41,467 nt of DNA, from contig NZ_CALGRE010000004.1 in the NCBI RefSeq assembly GCF_937958975.1, positions 1 through 41,467 of the forward strand. Reading direction: 5' to 3'. This DNA comes from an uncultured Eubacterium sp. (GTDB lineage: Bacteria > Bacillota > Clostridia > Lachnospirales > Lachnospiraceae). Below the pieces are notes generated by a model that saw only the letters and a list, made by a program, of their open reading frames with translations, did no database searches and had not been told where the DNA came from. Shown here piece by piece: positions 33,878 to 41,467 of the stretch. The translations under genes were made by a program, and so were the position numbers. Within the stretch, counting starts at the first letter, position 1. Each line of letters starts with the position of its first letter.

Positions 33878-34006
33878 CTACAAAAAAATCTTTGATAAGT
33901 TAATTTAAAAAAGACTAATATTGATAATATTAAAACAATTTCAGAAGTTGATAAAAAAGAGGTTCGAGCAGGTAGGAAAGCGAAAGTATTTGCAGGAGGT
34001 ATTGAA

Positions 34007-34465
34007 ATGGAGTTAAAGAATCCTATGTTGGTTGTAACGGATATGGATAAAACCGTTGAATTTTATAAAAGGGTTTTGGGGCTTCAGGTAGTCACGGATT
34101 TTGGCGCAAACAAGACATTAACGGGCGGTTTAGCCTTGCAGACGTTGGAAACATATAAGGAATTTATTGCTACAAGTGATATTTCTTTCGGCGGTAATAA
34201 TTTTGAAATTTATTTTGAGGAAGATGATTTTGATAAATTTGCAGATAACTTAGGAAAATGTAATATTCAATATGTTCACCCGGTCAAGGAACATTCGTGG
34301 GGACAGCGCGTGGTTCGTTTCTATGACCCAGACAGGTATATTATCGAAGTGGGCGAAAATATGAAAGCGGTTTGTAAAAGATTTATAGACAGTGGAATGA
34401 CACCGGAACAGGTGGCAGGGCACATGGACGTACCTATGGAATATGTAAATGAGTGTATACGGTAG
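34007..34465 (+). CDS. VOC (glyoxalase/bleomycin-resistance fold) family protein
   Basis: The 152-residue protein begins LVVTDMDKTVEFYKRVLGL and has FYDPDRYIIEVGE near residue 115, the two halves of a VOC domain with a likely metal-ligand Glu in the last strand. A C-terminal extension (GMTPEQVAGHMDVPMEYV, about residues 130-150) is helix-turn-helix-like and found in some VOC proteins. AGGAGGTATTGAA precedes the ATG. The reaction cannot be told. Confidence 0.85.
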   Translation: MELKNPMLVVTDMDKTVEFYKRVLGLQVVTDFGANKTLTGGLALQTLETYKEFIATSDISFGGNNFEIYFEEDDFDKFADNLGKCNIQYVHPVKEHSWGQRVVRFYDPDRYIIEVGENMKAVCKRFIDSGMTPEQVAGHMDVPMEYVNECIR

Positions 34466-34502
34466 AGGATAAACCAGGGGAGTTGTGGAGGTGCCGGTGG
34501 AT

Positions 34503-35042
34503 ATGAAAAGATATATTGCTTTTTTGCGTGGCATCAATATAAGCGGCAGAAACAAGGTAACAATGACTGAGCTGAAAAAATGCGTTGAAAGATTAGGGTA
34601 TGAAGAAGTTAAGACATATCTGAATAGTGGTAACGTGATTTTTTCGAGTGATGAAAATGATATAGGGAGTATTACAAAACGGATTGTAATGATGATAAAA
34701 AGTCGGTTTGATTTAGATATTCCTGTTTTTGTCATTGCGAAAGAAGAGCTTGAGGACATTTTATGTAATGCTCCCGATTGGTGGGGAAATGACGATAAGG
34801 AAATCTATGATAATCTAATTTTTATTATGCCGCCAGCTACATTTGCTGACGTTTTCAATGAAATCGGAGAGCCGAAAGAAGAATTGGAGAAGATACAAGA
34901 CTACAAAGAAGCAATATTTTGGTCATTCAGCCGAAGAGATTATCAAAAGACAAATTGGTGGTCAAAAACAGCCAGTGCAAGTATCAGAAATAAATTAACA
35001 ATAAGGACGAAAAGTACTATCAGGAAAGTAGTTGGAATGTAG
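34503..35042 (+). CDS. DUF1697 family protein
   Basis: The 179-residue protein starts MKRYIAFLRGINISGRNKV and has YLNSGNVIFSS, the DUF1697 signature; the end KTASASIRNKLTIRT is also typical. Members are small cytosolic proteins of unknown role. ATG 34503 is preceded by GGAGGTG; an in-frame GTG at 34485 lies upstream of that site. It is 37 bases downstream of the VOC gene and probably on its transcript. Confidence 0.88.
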   Translation: MKRYIAFLRGINISGRNKVTMTELKKCVERLGYEEVKTYLNSGNVIFSSDENDIGSITKRIVMMIKSRFDLDIPVFVIAKEELEDILCNAPDWWGNDDKEIYDNLIFIMPPATFADVFNEIGEPKEELEKIQDYKEAIFWSFSRRDYQKTNWWSKTASASIRNKLTIRTKSTIRKVVGM

Positions 35043-35090
35043 GCACCAGAAATTAACATAGCTGAAATCAGAATTTGTGGAGCTGATACT

Positions 35091-35131
35091 ATGAAAGGAT
35101 TTGAACGGAAAAATCAATTTTTTCTCTTTGC
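35091..35131 (+). pseudogene. Possible N-terminal remnant of a DUF3795-type gene
   Basis: ATG 35091, with GGAG upstream, encodes MKGFERKNQ; after a one-base shift the DNA gives FSLC and then stops. DUF3795 zinc-binding proteins of Clostridia often begin MKGFERKN followed by FSLCGLNC. Only this stub remains. Very short, so low confidence. Confidence 0.25.
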
Positions 35132-35158
35132 TGATAGGCAATCAAGGTGGAAACCCAA

Positions 35159-35214
35159 GACAACAAAACAGGCGGTATGCTGCCCTTTCCGGGAGGATAC
35201 TGCCTTTTGTTGTC
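35159..35214. repeat. Large 56-bp inverted repeat
   Basis: GACAACAAAA (35159-35168) pairs perfectly with TTTTGTTGTC (35205-35214). Inside, GGCGGTAT..CCC pairs with GGG..ATACTGCC with a few bulges. The whole forms one long hairpin with a 5-nt tip. There is no T run. In the 35043-35481 gap it lies between the DUF3795-like stub and a promoter at 35402; the rest of that gap shows nothing I can name. Confidence 0.8.
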
Positions 35215-35401
35215 ATCAGCCCGTTTCACGGTCTACATGTAGTTCCTTGTAAACTGACCTAAAGTGGAGTTGAGAAAACAAATATATTTAAATTTTTCCA
35301 TGGAGAATAGATATAATTTCTTGTCAATAATATCCTTTTTTATCATATAATAAAATAGTAAAAATGATTATATTAAAAGAAATATTTTTATACTAAAATT
35401 C

Positions 35402-35430
35402 TTGAATAGTAATTAAAAAAATGTTAAAAT
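35402..35430 (+). promoter_or_regulatory. Promoter of the small unknown operon
   Basis: TTGAAT (35402-35407) and TAAAAT (35425-35430) have a 17-base spacer, 51 bases upstream of the first start codon. Confidence 0.6.
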
Positions 35431-35481
35431 ATCACTCTAAAACAAAGATACTTTTTAAGAGATAGATAATGAAAAGAGATT

Positions 35482-35913
35482 ATGAAAAAGATAAGAAAAC
35501 AAATTACGGTTAATTTCTTTCTAGTTATAGTTTCTGTTGCTGTAATCTTTATAATGAAAACAGTTTATAACGATGGTCTACTGGAATGGAAGAAATATTT
35601 GGGAACAGATATCATTTTTGTTATGATAACATCATTAGTTACTACTATTGGATGGAGATTTGCCGAAAATATCACAGGACATTGGGTTTATAATTTAATA
35701 TTAGCAGTAATTTTGTTTCTATTTGTAATGGAATATGGAATGTCGATACAATATTGTAATGAAACACTAATATACATTATTGCGGTATCAATATTTGTTT
35801 TTTTATTATTATATATAATAGAAAACAGCATTATTATTTTTTATTTTAAAAGAATTACGAAATCAATAGATAAATTAAGCTATCGCAATGAATACAGGGA
35901 GAAAATAATATGA
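35482..35913 (+). CDS. Four-segment membrane protein of unknown function
   Basis: The 143-residue protein has four predicted membrane segments (about 9-26, 41-60, 68-86 and 93-118) and a basic C-terminal tail. I do not recognise a family. The ribosome site is weak (AAGAG close to the ATG). Its TGA overlaps the next gene's ATG (ATGA), indicating coupled translation. Base composition is markedly AT-rich compared with the metabolic genes to the left, as in the whole segment to 41150. Membership in an immunity or transport unit is conceivable but unsupported. Confidence 0.7.
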   Translation: MKKIRKQITVNFFLVIVSVAVIFIMKTVYNDGLLEWKKYLGTDIIFVMITSLVTTIGWRFAENITGHWVYNLILAVILFLFVMEYGMSIQYCNETLIYIIAVSIFVFLLLYIIENSIIIFYFKRITKSIDKLSYRNEYREKII

Positions 35914-36134
35914 TTTTAATTATGTTTATATTTATATTTTCTATAATATCAATTGTTATGTTAACGATTGCCAATAGGGTAATAGGAGATGAAAATATAA
36001 TTAATGAGTCACAATATTGCTATACAACAGTTTTTGTAAAAGGTACAACACGCGGTTCAGTAGGAATGTTTGTATCAAATAGTATGCTTGAAAAAATGAG
36101 GGAGAAATTAAAAACAAGATACTCTAAATTTTAA
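35910..36134 (+). CDS. Small single-pass membrane protein of unknown function
   Basis: The 74-residue protein has one N-terminal hydrophobic segment (about 2-22) and a short polar domain (YCYTTVFVKGTTRGSVGMF) with a Lys/Arg-rich end. GGGAG lies eight bases before the ATG. It is translationally coupled to the gene before it and followed by a 47-residue ORF after 13 bases. No family is recognised. Confidence 0.6.
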   Translation: MILIMFIFIFSIISIVMLTIANRVIGDENIINESQYCYTTVFVKGTTRGSVGMFVSNSMLEKMREKLKTRYSKF

Positions 36135-36147
36135 GGGAAGTCATTGA

Positions 36148-36291
36148 ATGAGTGAAGAATTTATTTGTCCGGAAAAAGAATATTTAAAAAAGATACAAAT
36201 TGTATATATTGAAAGTAAGTATCTATTTATAAATGCTGAAGAAATGTTAAGTCAAATGAGATTTTTTGTTGTTCCTATTGTAGAACAATGA
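36148..36291 (+). CDS. Hypothetical 47-residue protein
   Basis: The frame ATG 36148 to TGA 36291 encodes a protein beginning MSEEFICPEKEYLKKIQ and ending FFVVPIVEQ. AAGGGAAG at 36132-36139 gives it a ribosome site, and it is the third frame of a tight cluster that ends in a terminator at 36351. There is no signal or membrane segment. The function is unknown, and it could be the truncated start of a longer protein. Confidence 0.45.
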   Translation: MSEEFICPEKEYLKKIQIVYIESKYLFINAEEMLSQMRFFVVPIVEQ

Positions 36292-36350
36292 AAAATAGGA
36301 ACACTTATATAAATACTATTGTTATTGGAAAAAGCTAACAAAGAATAATG

Positions 36351-36388
36351 TTAAGGTTTTATGCAGTATGTGTGAAGCCTTAATTTTT
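36351..36388 (+). terminator. Terminator of the small unknown operon
   Basis: TTAAGGTTTT pairs with GAAGCCTTAA (with G-T pairs) and a T run of six follows. The rest of the 36292-36640 gap holds this and the promoter at 36559. Confidence 0.75.
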
Positions 36389-36558
36389 TGTATATAGAGA
36401 AAAAATTTAAGTAAATATTATATAAAGAAAATCTTTTATAAATTGTTTTGATATCTGCATGGTTATATTTTGGTTCTATAAATGGATGTAATAATTCGGG
36501 TTGCTATTGCCATTTTGCTTACTTTATTACAATCAGAAAATAATAAATACAAGTGCAA

Positions 36559-36587
36559 TTGACATAAAAAAAAGATTATGATAATAT
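36559..36587 (+). promoter_or_regulatory. Strong sigma-A promoter for the secreted-protein/ABC operon
   Basis: Consensus TTGACA (36559-36564), a 17-base spacer, and TAATAT (36582-36587). Transcription would start near 36594, leaving a short leader to ATG 36641. This is the closest match to the -35 consensus that I saw in the window. Confidence 0.8.
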
Positions 36588-36640
36588 AAATGCCGATTAA
36601 ATATATTTATTGTTTAAAAAACATGAGAGGGGTATAAAAA

Positions 36641-37267
36641 ATGAAAAAAGAAAGATTATTGTTATTTACATTACTATTAAGTGTATGTAGTTTAATAAGT
36701 GAGATAGAGGTAAGTGCACGTGACTGTTATTATAAATCTCGGATAGCGAACGGATATCACTATTCTTTATCAGTAAATTCAACATCAGAACCGAAAAGTA
36801 TAAAATTAATTGATATTTTGTACCATACACAGGCTGCTTCCTCTGAAAAATTAAGCATAGAAGTTGGAGAGACATTATCTTCAACGGCTACAGTAAAGGT
36901 TGAAAGTGCATTGTCTACTACAGTTGGTGGTGAAGTAAAGGCTTTGGGAGTATCTTCAAAAGCAGAGCTTTCAGCGAGTGTTATGGCAGGTGTAAGTGTT
37001 GAAAATAAGGTATCTAAAACTTATAAGCAGGGGTATGAGGCAACAATTAAGAAAAAGGATAAAAAAGGTTGGTATGCATTGGAATCTGTTACATATGGAA
37101 AAGCATTGAATTATAAGTTTGCAAAGGAAAGCATATCGAAATCGAGTGATAGGAAAGTTAAAACAAAGAAAGTAATATATAATCCAAATGAGAATACAGT
37201 TCCTGCAAAGAGAATGAAATGGTATAAGAAAGACCCTCAGCAACAAGGTATATATACAAAGTATTAA
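36641..37267 (+). CDS. Secreted protein with aerolysin-like (ETX/MTX2-like) sequence pattern
   Basis: The 208-residue protein has a Sec signal peptide (residues 1 to about 27, ending VSA). The middle (about 70-140) is a long run of alternating small/polar and hydrophobic residues: SSTATVKVESALSTTVGGEV, then KAELSASVMAGVSVENKVSK and YEATIKKKDKKG. Such Ser/Thr/Val alternation around a Gly turn resembles the membrane-inserting hairpin of aerolysin-like beta-pore proteins. The C-terminal ~50 residues are Lys/Tyr-rich. GAGAGGGG precedes the ATG. It heads the operon with a lipoprotein and an ABC exporter, as expected for a toxin or bacteriocin with self-protection genes. The fold is inferred by eye; a cell-wall or stress protein is the alternative. 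Confidence 0.6.
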   Translation: MKKERLLLFTLLLSVCSLISEIEVSARDCYYKSRIANGYHYSLSVNSTSEPKSIKLIDILYHTQAASSEKLSIEVGETLSSTATVKVESALSTTVGGEVKALGVSSKAELSASVMAGVSVENKVSKTYKQGYEATIKKKDKKGWYALESVTYGKALNYKFAKESISKSSDRKVKTKKVIYNPNENTVPAKRMKWYKKDPQQQGIYTKY

Positions 37268-37349
37268 ATTTAAATCTGTTAATGTAAGGTATTGAAAATT
37301 TATGCTTATAGACATAGAATAAAACTTTTTCAGCATGGGAGAATGAAAA

Positions 37350-38444
37350 ATGAATACAAAAATTAAAAAAGTAACATATATTATATTAGTAGTAATTTTG
37401 TTTTGTGGATGTTCAAAAAAACAAGATAATGTAAATAGTAAATTGGATGAAAGGTTTATATTGCCACAGTATAAACAAGTTTTGTTAACAGATTTAGAGA
37501 ATTGTGACATTGAATTTATGAAAAATATGCCTTTTTATGATTTTGAGTTTAGAATAATTTCAACAAAAAAATTAAATGCAGATAAAATAGGTATACAATT
37601 TGATACAACGATAAAATATGATTGTGATGTAGTAGGAGAAGAAAAGATTGATAAAGAAAAATTTGGATATGCATTACTTTGTGCTTATAATGGGTATGAA
37701 GTCAAAGAACAATCCAAAGAAATAGAACAAATAAGCGAAGAAGATTATAGGAATGTTATAATAAATAACAATGAATTTAAAGAATTATATGTTTATACAT
37801 GCTCTGTAACTTTAGATACAGAACATATTGGTAATTCAGCTGATAATGAGATAAATCAAATGACAGTTACATATAACAATGATAAATATGATTTTGATAT
37901 TGGGCGAATTTATGTGGATAACTCGAGAAAGTTGAAAGAAACATTTGCAAGGGATTTAGATGGAGAGGATTCTGCCTGCCAGACGATTAATGGTTTAGAT
38001 TACATTTCGTTAGATAATGAGAAAGATGGTAAGTTTGAACTTCGGCTAGATGAAGTTATTGAGACATTTGATGAAAAGATGGAAATTCAATCATTTAATC
38101 TGAAAAATACAAGGGAAAGAATTTCAATCGAAGAAGCTAAAATCGTAATAAGTAATGAATCAGGTGTTGTACAGTTTGAATATAATAAAGATAAGAAAAC
38201 TGTTATCCCCCCAGATTCATCAGTAAGTATTATTTTACAATGCAAAAGTGATAATTTGAAAAATAATATAGGTTATTACATTTCGCCTATTGTATGTATT
38301 GATTATAAAATTAATAAGAAATCTGGAATATTAAATGTTCCGATTATGGCAAGAGCATGTTTACGAACGGCATATGAAATATACGCATATAAAGCTGATT
38401 CTATTGATATATTTAATTTATATTTGAATAATTTAAATAATTAG
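37350..38444 (+). CDS. Lipoprotein, possible immunity or substrate-capture component
   Basis: The 364-residue protein has a lipoprotein signal ending LFCGC (Cys21) followed by SKKQDN. The mature part is acidic and beta-rich, with no motif I recognise. GGGAG lies a normal distance before the ATG. The 82-base gap from the upstream secreted-protein gene contains no terminator, so both are likely on one transcript. Anchored outside the membrane next to an ABC exporter, it might bind the secreted protein and shield the producer; that is inference from gene order only. Confidence 0.7.
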   Translation: MNTKIKKVTYIILVVILFCGCSKKQDNVNSKLDERFILPQYKQVLLTDLENCDIEFMKNMPFYDFEFRIISTKKLNADKIGIQFDTTIKYDCDVVGEEKIDKEKFGYALLCAYNGYEVKEQSKEIEQISEEDYRNVIINNNEFKELYVYTCSVTLDTEHIGNSADNEINQMTVTYNNDKYDFDIGRIYVDNSRKLKETFARDLDGEDSACQTINGLDYISLDNEKDGKFELRLDEVIETFDEKMEIQSFNLKNTRERISIEEAKIVISNESGVVQFEYNKDKKTVIPPDSSVSIILQCKSDNLKNNIGYYISPIVCIDYKINKKSGILNVPIMARACLRTAYEIYAYKADSIDIFNLYLNNLNN

Positions 38445-38458
38445 TAAGGAAGTGAACA

Positions 38459-39289
38459 ATGAAAATTAAGAATTTTTTAATATTTCTTATATGTATTCTA
38501 ATTTACTGTATTCCTTTAGGGGCAGTCATTGTCATTTCTAATCGTGAAATTAAAAAGTATGATGAAGATACAGATTTTTATATGTCCATTACAGCATATG
38601 GTGGAATAGAAAAAGTTATAAAAATGGATATGAAAGAATCTTATCTCGTAGATATGAAAGTAACTTCTATTGAAGAATATACTATAGTGTGTAGTAATGA
38701 GGCGGTTATCGAATGTGAAGTGGGAGATGAAATTCATAAAAATCAAATTTTAGGTAATGATAAAGGTAATATAATCAAGTCAAATTTTAATGGAAGCATT
38801 TCTAATATTAATTATAGCGAAGATAATACGATTATTAAATATAATGATTTCAGTAATCTTGTATATGAAGCATATGTGGACGAAGATAAGTTTGAGGATT
38901 TTGACACAAAGAAGTTTTATAATAATAAAGGAAAAAAAATCAAAATACTTGAGAAGTCTAATATAATTGAAGAGGGAAAGTTTAAAGTTTGGATGACTAT
39001 TCCGGATAAAAAGGCGATTTATGGAAAAACAGTGGAAAAATATGAATTATACACTGATACGGTATACAGTAATGCATTAGTTGTGACAAGAGATTGTGTA
39101 TATTCTGTAGACGATAAGCATTATATTCGCACAGTAGATGAAAATGGATTGTTTTTAGAGGATGTCGAGGTTAATGTGGGGTTTGCAAATGATAAGTTTA
39201 TTTGTATTACCGGTGACGGAATAAAAGAAGGGGTCTATTGCGATTCAGGATATTCTAAGGTGGAAGAGGAAATTAGTGAAGAAAATTAA
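38459..39289 (+). CDS. Membrane-fusion-protein-like adaptor (HlyD/MacA-like)
   Basis: The 276-residue protein has an N-terminal membrane segment (about 4-26) and an extracellular domain. The stretch around 82-120 (CEVGDEIHKNQILGND, FNGSISNINYSEDNTIIKY) has the layout of the split lipoyl/barrel-sandwich domain of membrane fusion proteins. The usual long coiled coil is missing, as in short Gram-positive adaptors. AAGGAAGTG precedes the ATG. It overlaps the ATPase gene by 14 bases, which supports one export complex. Confidence 0.7.
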   Translation: MKIKNFLIFLICILIYCIPLGAVIVISNREIKKYDEDTDFYMSITAYGGIEKVIKMDMKESYLVDMKVTSIEEYTIVCSNEAVIECEVGDEIHKNQILGNDKGNIIKSNFNGSISNINYSEDNTIIKYNDFSNLVYEAYVDEDKFEDFDTKKFYNNKGKKIKILEKSNIIEEGKFKVWMTIPDKKAIYGKTVEKYELYTDTVYSNALVVTRDCVYSVDDKHYIRTVDENGLFLEDVEVNVGFANDKFICITGDGIKEGVYCDSGYSKVEEEISEEN

Positions 39290-39929
39290 TATAGAACTCA
39301 AAAAAATTAAAAAAGCATATGGTACACAAAGTGTGCTAAAAGACATTACATTATCCATTGATAATGGCAGTTACTATGCAATATGTGGTCAATCGGGTGC
39401 AGGAAAGTCAACATTGATGAACATTCTTGGGTTGATAGAACCATTTGATGAAGGGCAATATGTTTTTAATGGACAAATTTTAAAGTGTTCAAAAGATTAT
39501 TCTCACATAAGAAAATCTTACATTGGCTTTATATTTCAATCCTATAATTTAATTCCAAACATATCTTGCAGAGATAATATTATTATGCCATCATTATATA
39601 TAAAAGAAGATAGAAATATTTTAATTAAACGCTTTAAAGAGCTGGTGTACTCAATGGATATTAGCAGTTTGCTTGATAAAAAATCTAATTTGTTGAGTGG
39701 AGGTGAAAAACAAAGAGTTGCAATAGCCAGAGCTTTATTGTTGAATCCGGGATTAATTATTGCTGATGAGCCTACAGGAAATTTAGATGAAAAGAATAAG
39801 AGTATTGTACTTGATATTTTAAGAAAAGAGCATGAAAAAGGAAGGGCTATTATAATGATAACACATGATGAAGACACAGCGAGTATGGCAGAAAAAAAAT
39901 ATATGTTAGAAAATGGGATATTATTATGA
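39276..39929 (+). CDS. ABC transporter ATP-binding protein (MacB/LolD type)
   Basis: The 217-residue protein carries Walker A GQSGAGKST (38-46), the Q-loop at Gln88, the signature LSGGE (140-144), Walker B IIADEPTGNLD with Glu165, and the switch His in MITHDED. Sequence and size fit the ATPase that partners FtsX/MacB-type permeases. The start is GTG 39276 with AGAGGA five bases upstream, inside the adaptor gene. Its stop overlaps the permease start (ATGA). Confidence 0.93.
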   Translation: MKKINIELKKIKKAYGTQSVLKDITLSIDNGSYYAICGQSGAGKSTLMNILGLIEPFDEGQYVFNGQILKCSKDYSHIRKSYIGFIFQSYNLIPNISCRDNIIMPSLYIKEDRNILIKRFKELVYSMDISSLLDKKSNLLSGGEKQRVAIARALLLNPGLIIADEPTGNLDEKNKSIVLDILRKEHEKGRAIIMITHDEDTASMAEKKYMLENGILL

Positions 39930-41146
39930 TTGGCAGTTTACTAAGAAGCATTAGAAATGCCGGAAATATGGTTAATGTAAATAAAAAAAATTATGTTTTT
40001 TTATCTGTTACAATTATTATTTCCTTTTCGGCATTGGGAATATATATGTTTTATTCTGATTCAAGTATATTTAATGAGCATAAAGAGATATTAAATGTGT
40101 CAAGTAAGGTTGCATTTATTGAATATGAGAATAAAGATATAGAAAAAGTAAAAGTTTTAGAAAAAAAGCTAAGTGAGATGAAAAAATCATATAGTTACAC
40201 AAGTACGGAAATTGAAGGATTAGATGTATCGAGTATATGGAGAGTTCCGTCAACCTCTATTATCATTAATATTCATATTATACCTAATAATGTATGGGCT
40301 TATTATTATAATTTAACTAAAAGAGTTGAAATGAATAATGGAAAGAGAAATTTACATATACAGGGGAAAAATATAATTGTATCGCAACGGCTTTATGATT
40401 TAATGAAAAATCGACAGGATAATGAGGGCAATTTGTATCTAAAATTACCAATAGAAAGAGATAATGGTAGTATTAACTATTTACAATTTGCAGTATCAGG
40501 TATATGCAATGAACAAGTTAATGATTGGAAAGACTATTCTGATGATTTGCTTGAATATGGCGGATATTTTGACGTATTTATGTCATATGATGCATTTGAA
40601 GAAAAAGTATATGGGAAACATTCATATAAGTTAACAATGTATACAGATTATGTAAAAGAAATTCAAAATATTGCGAAAGATTTAGGCTTACAGATTAGTT
40701 CGCCATTATCTGAAAAGGAAGTAATGAGAGAGCAGTATATTAGTTCAGTAAAAATAAAAGAGGGGATTACAATAGGTCTTTTGTTTTTGCTAGGAATAAA
40801 TTTGTTAAGCTGTTTTTCAAATGCCCTAAGTGAAAGGAGATTTGAGGTCAGTGTAAGAAGAGCTATTGGTGCAAGTAAAAAGAATGTTATTTTTCAATTT
40901 TTTGTAGAGGGAATTATTGTCATGCTAGTGGATGTGTGTATATCGATAGCAGTGATTATGATTACAATGTGTGGAATTAAATTATATAAATGGTTTGTTT
41001 TAAAAGAATTGTGGAGTATAAGAATAACTTTATATTCGATATTTACGCTTTCAATTTGTTGTGTTTTTTTATCACTGTTCTTTAGTATTCTATTTGCTGT
41101 AATGTCAAGTAAAGTAGAAATAGTTAAATATTTAAAGGGTGAATAA
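39926..41146 (+). CDS. MacB/FtsX-type ABC permease
   Basis: The 406-residue protein has a membrane segment near 27-48, a large extracellular domain (about 50-275) and three C-terminal segments. The cytoplasmic loop SERRFEVSVRRAIGASKKNV is the hallmark of the FtsX/MacB family. Such permeases do not import; they drive extrusion or mechanical work on substrates outside the membrane. With the ATPase and adaptor it forms a MacAB-like unit. It is the last gene before a strong terminator. Confidence 0.92.
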   Translation: MIGSLLRSIRNAGNMVNVNKKNYVFLSVTIIISFSALGIYMFYSDSSIFNEHKEILNVSSKVAFIEYENKDIEKVKVLEKKLSEMKKSYSYTSTEIEGLDVSSIWRVPSTSIIINIHIIPNNVWAYYYNLTKRVEMNNGKRNLHIQGKNIIVSQRLYDLMKNRQDNEGNLYLKLPIERDNGSINYLQFAVSGICNEQVNDWKDYSDDLLEYGGYFDVFMSYDAFEEKVYGKHSYKLTMYTDYVKEIQNIAKDLGLQISSPLSEKEVMREQYISSVKIKEGITIGLLFLLGINLLSCFSNALSERRFEVSVRRAIGASKKNVIFQFFVEGIIVMLVDVCISIAVIMITMCGIKLYKWFVLKELWSIRITLYSIFTLSICCVFLSLFFSILFAVMSSKVEIVKYLKGE

Positions 41147-41152
41147 AACTTT

Positions 41153-41200
41153 AATCCTCCGAGACCTGATATTACAATATCAGTTACTCGGGGGATTTTT
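41153..41200 (+). terminator. Terminator of the secreted-protein/ABC operon
   Basis: The outer stem AATCCTCCGAG / CTCGGGGGATT encloses an inner CTGATATT / AATATCAG hairpin, and a T run follows. Confidence 0.92.
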
Positions 41201-41211
41201 TACGTTAAGTA

Positions 41212-41220
41212 TGTTATAAT
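41212..41220 (+). promoter_or_regulatory. Extended -10 promoter directly in front of uvrC
   Basis: TGTTATAAT matches TGnTATAAT. The hexamer ends seven bases before the uvrC ATG, so the transcript should begin at or next to the start codon. Confidence 0.65.
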
Positions 41221-41226
41221 AATCCC

Positions 41227-41467
41227 ATGAGTGATTTTAATTTTACAGAGGAATTGAAAAAAATGCCCAACACACCGGGAGTTTACTTGATGCATGATTT
41301 TCGGGATGATGTTATTTATGTCGGAAAGGCAATTAATTTAAAACGGCGGGTGAGTTCATATTTTAGGGAGAGCACAAAAAAGAGTTTAAAAATTCAATCT
41401 ATGGTTTCCAATATCAAGAGATTTGAGTATATTCTTACAGACTCAGAATTAGAGGCTCTTATTTTAG
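41227..41467 (+). CDS. uvrC: Excinuclease ABC subunit C (3' partial)
   Basis: The first 80 residues are present: FTEELKKMPNTPGVYLMHD, VIYVGKAINLKRRVSSYF and a DSELEALIL end, which is the GIY-YIG nuclease domain of UvrC. It makes the 3' incision in nucleotide excision repair with UvrA and UvrB. The gene runs off the right edge. There is no ribosome site before ATG 41227, and the promoter leaves almost no leader. Confidence 0.93.
   Translation, partial: MSDFNFTEELKKMPNTPGVYLMHDFRDDVIYVGKAINLKRRVSSYFRESTKKSLKIQSMVSNIKRFEYILTDSELEALIL

Noticed and set aside
35159..35214. Integron attC site
   Set aside because: No integrase, no cassette array and no clear attC core sites at the ends; kept only as an inverted repeat.

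Overview
The window looks like a chromosome segment of a low-GC, Gram-positive, spore-forming anaerobe of the class Clostridia, most like Lachnospiraceae. The grounds are AT-rich DNA with strong AGGAGG-type ribosome sites, small CotF-like coat proteins, a ZTP riboswitch ahead of purine genes, a NiaR-type NAD regulator, secreted proteins ending in a lysine-rich repeat-like module, and DegV, CarD, OPT and DUF2752 genes. Species cannot be fixed from the sequence alone.

Layout. Positions 1-4012 hold two secreted surface proteins that share a lysine-rich C-terminal module: a protein of tandem beta-rich repeats (cut by the left edge) and a probable GH87 alpha-1,3-glucanase. Positions 4052-5723 form a decaying stretch: a membrane-protein gene broken by one in-frame stop, an intact histidine phosphatase, and a frameshifted anchored-protein gene. 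Positions 5739-9952 hold coat proteins, a ZIP metal transporter, a CBS protein, and the last two steps of IMP synthesis (PurO type plus stand-alone AICAR transformylase) behind a ZTP riboswitch. Positions 10137-13395 form a phosphatidylethanolamine operon (PAP2-like, LPG-synthase-TM-like, pssA, psd). A CorA transporter, pncC, metA-degV and carD follow. Arrays of a two-hairpin palindromic repeat lie on both sides of metA-degV.

Positions 18287-25726 carry a zinc-ribbon membrane protein, a nucleotidyltransferase-like protein, an OPT transporter, an orphan PqqD, a PepD dipeptidase, a DUF2752 protein and an M50-like protease. Positions 25747-28647 are nadB-nadC-niaR. A tRNA-Pro(CGG), a lipoprotein, pyrG (minus strand) and ftsH follow.

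From the 3' end of ftsH to about 35300 the DNA is a patchwork: an antisense recombinase remnant, VOC and DUF1697 genes, a possible DUF3795 remnant and a large inverted repeat. Positions 35402-41202 are a very AT-rich accessory island with two promoter-terminator units. The first has three small unknown proteins. The second has a secreted protein with an aerolysin-like (ETX/MTX2-like) sequence pattern, followed by a lipoprotein, a membrane-fusion-like adaptor, an ABC ATPase and a MacB/FtsX-type permease. This second unit is the best candidate for an undescribed system, plausibly a secreted toxin or bacteriocin with a self-protection exporter. The window ends inside uvrC, which appears to be transcribed leaderless from an extended -10 promoter.
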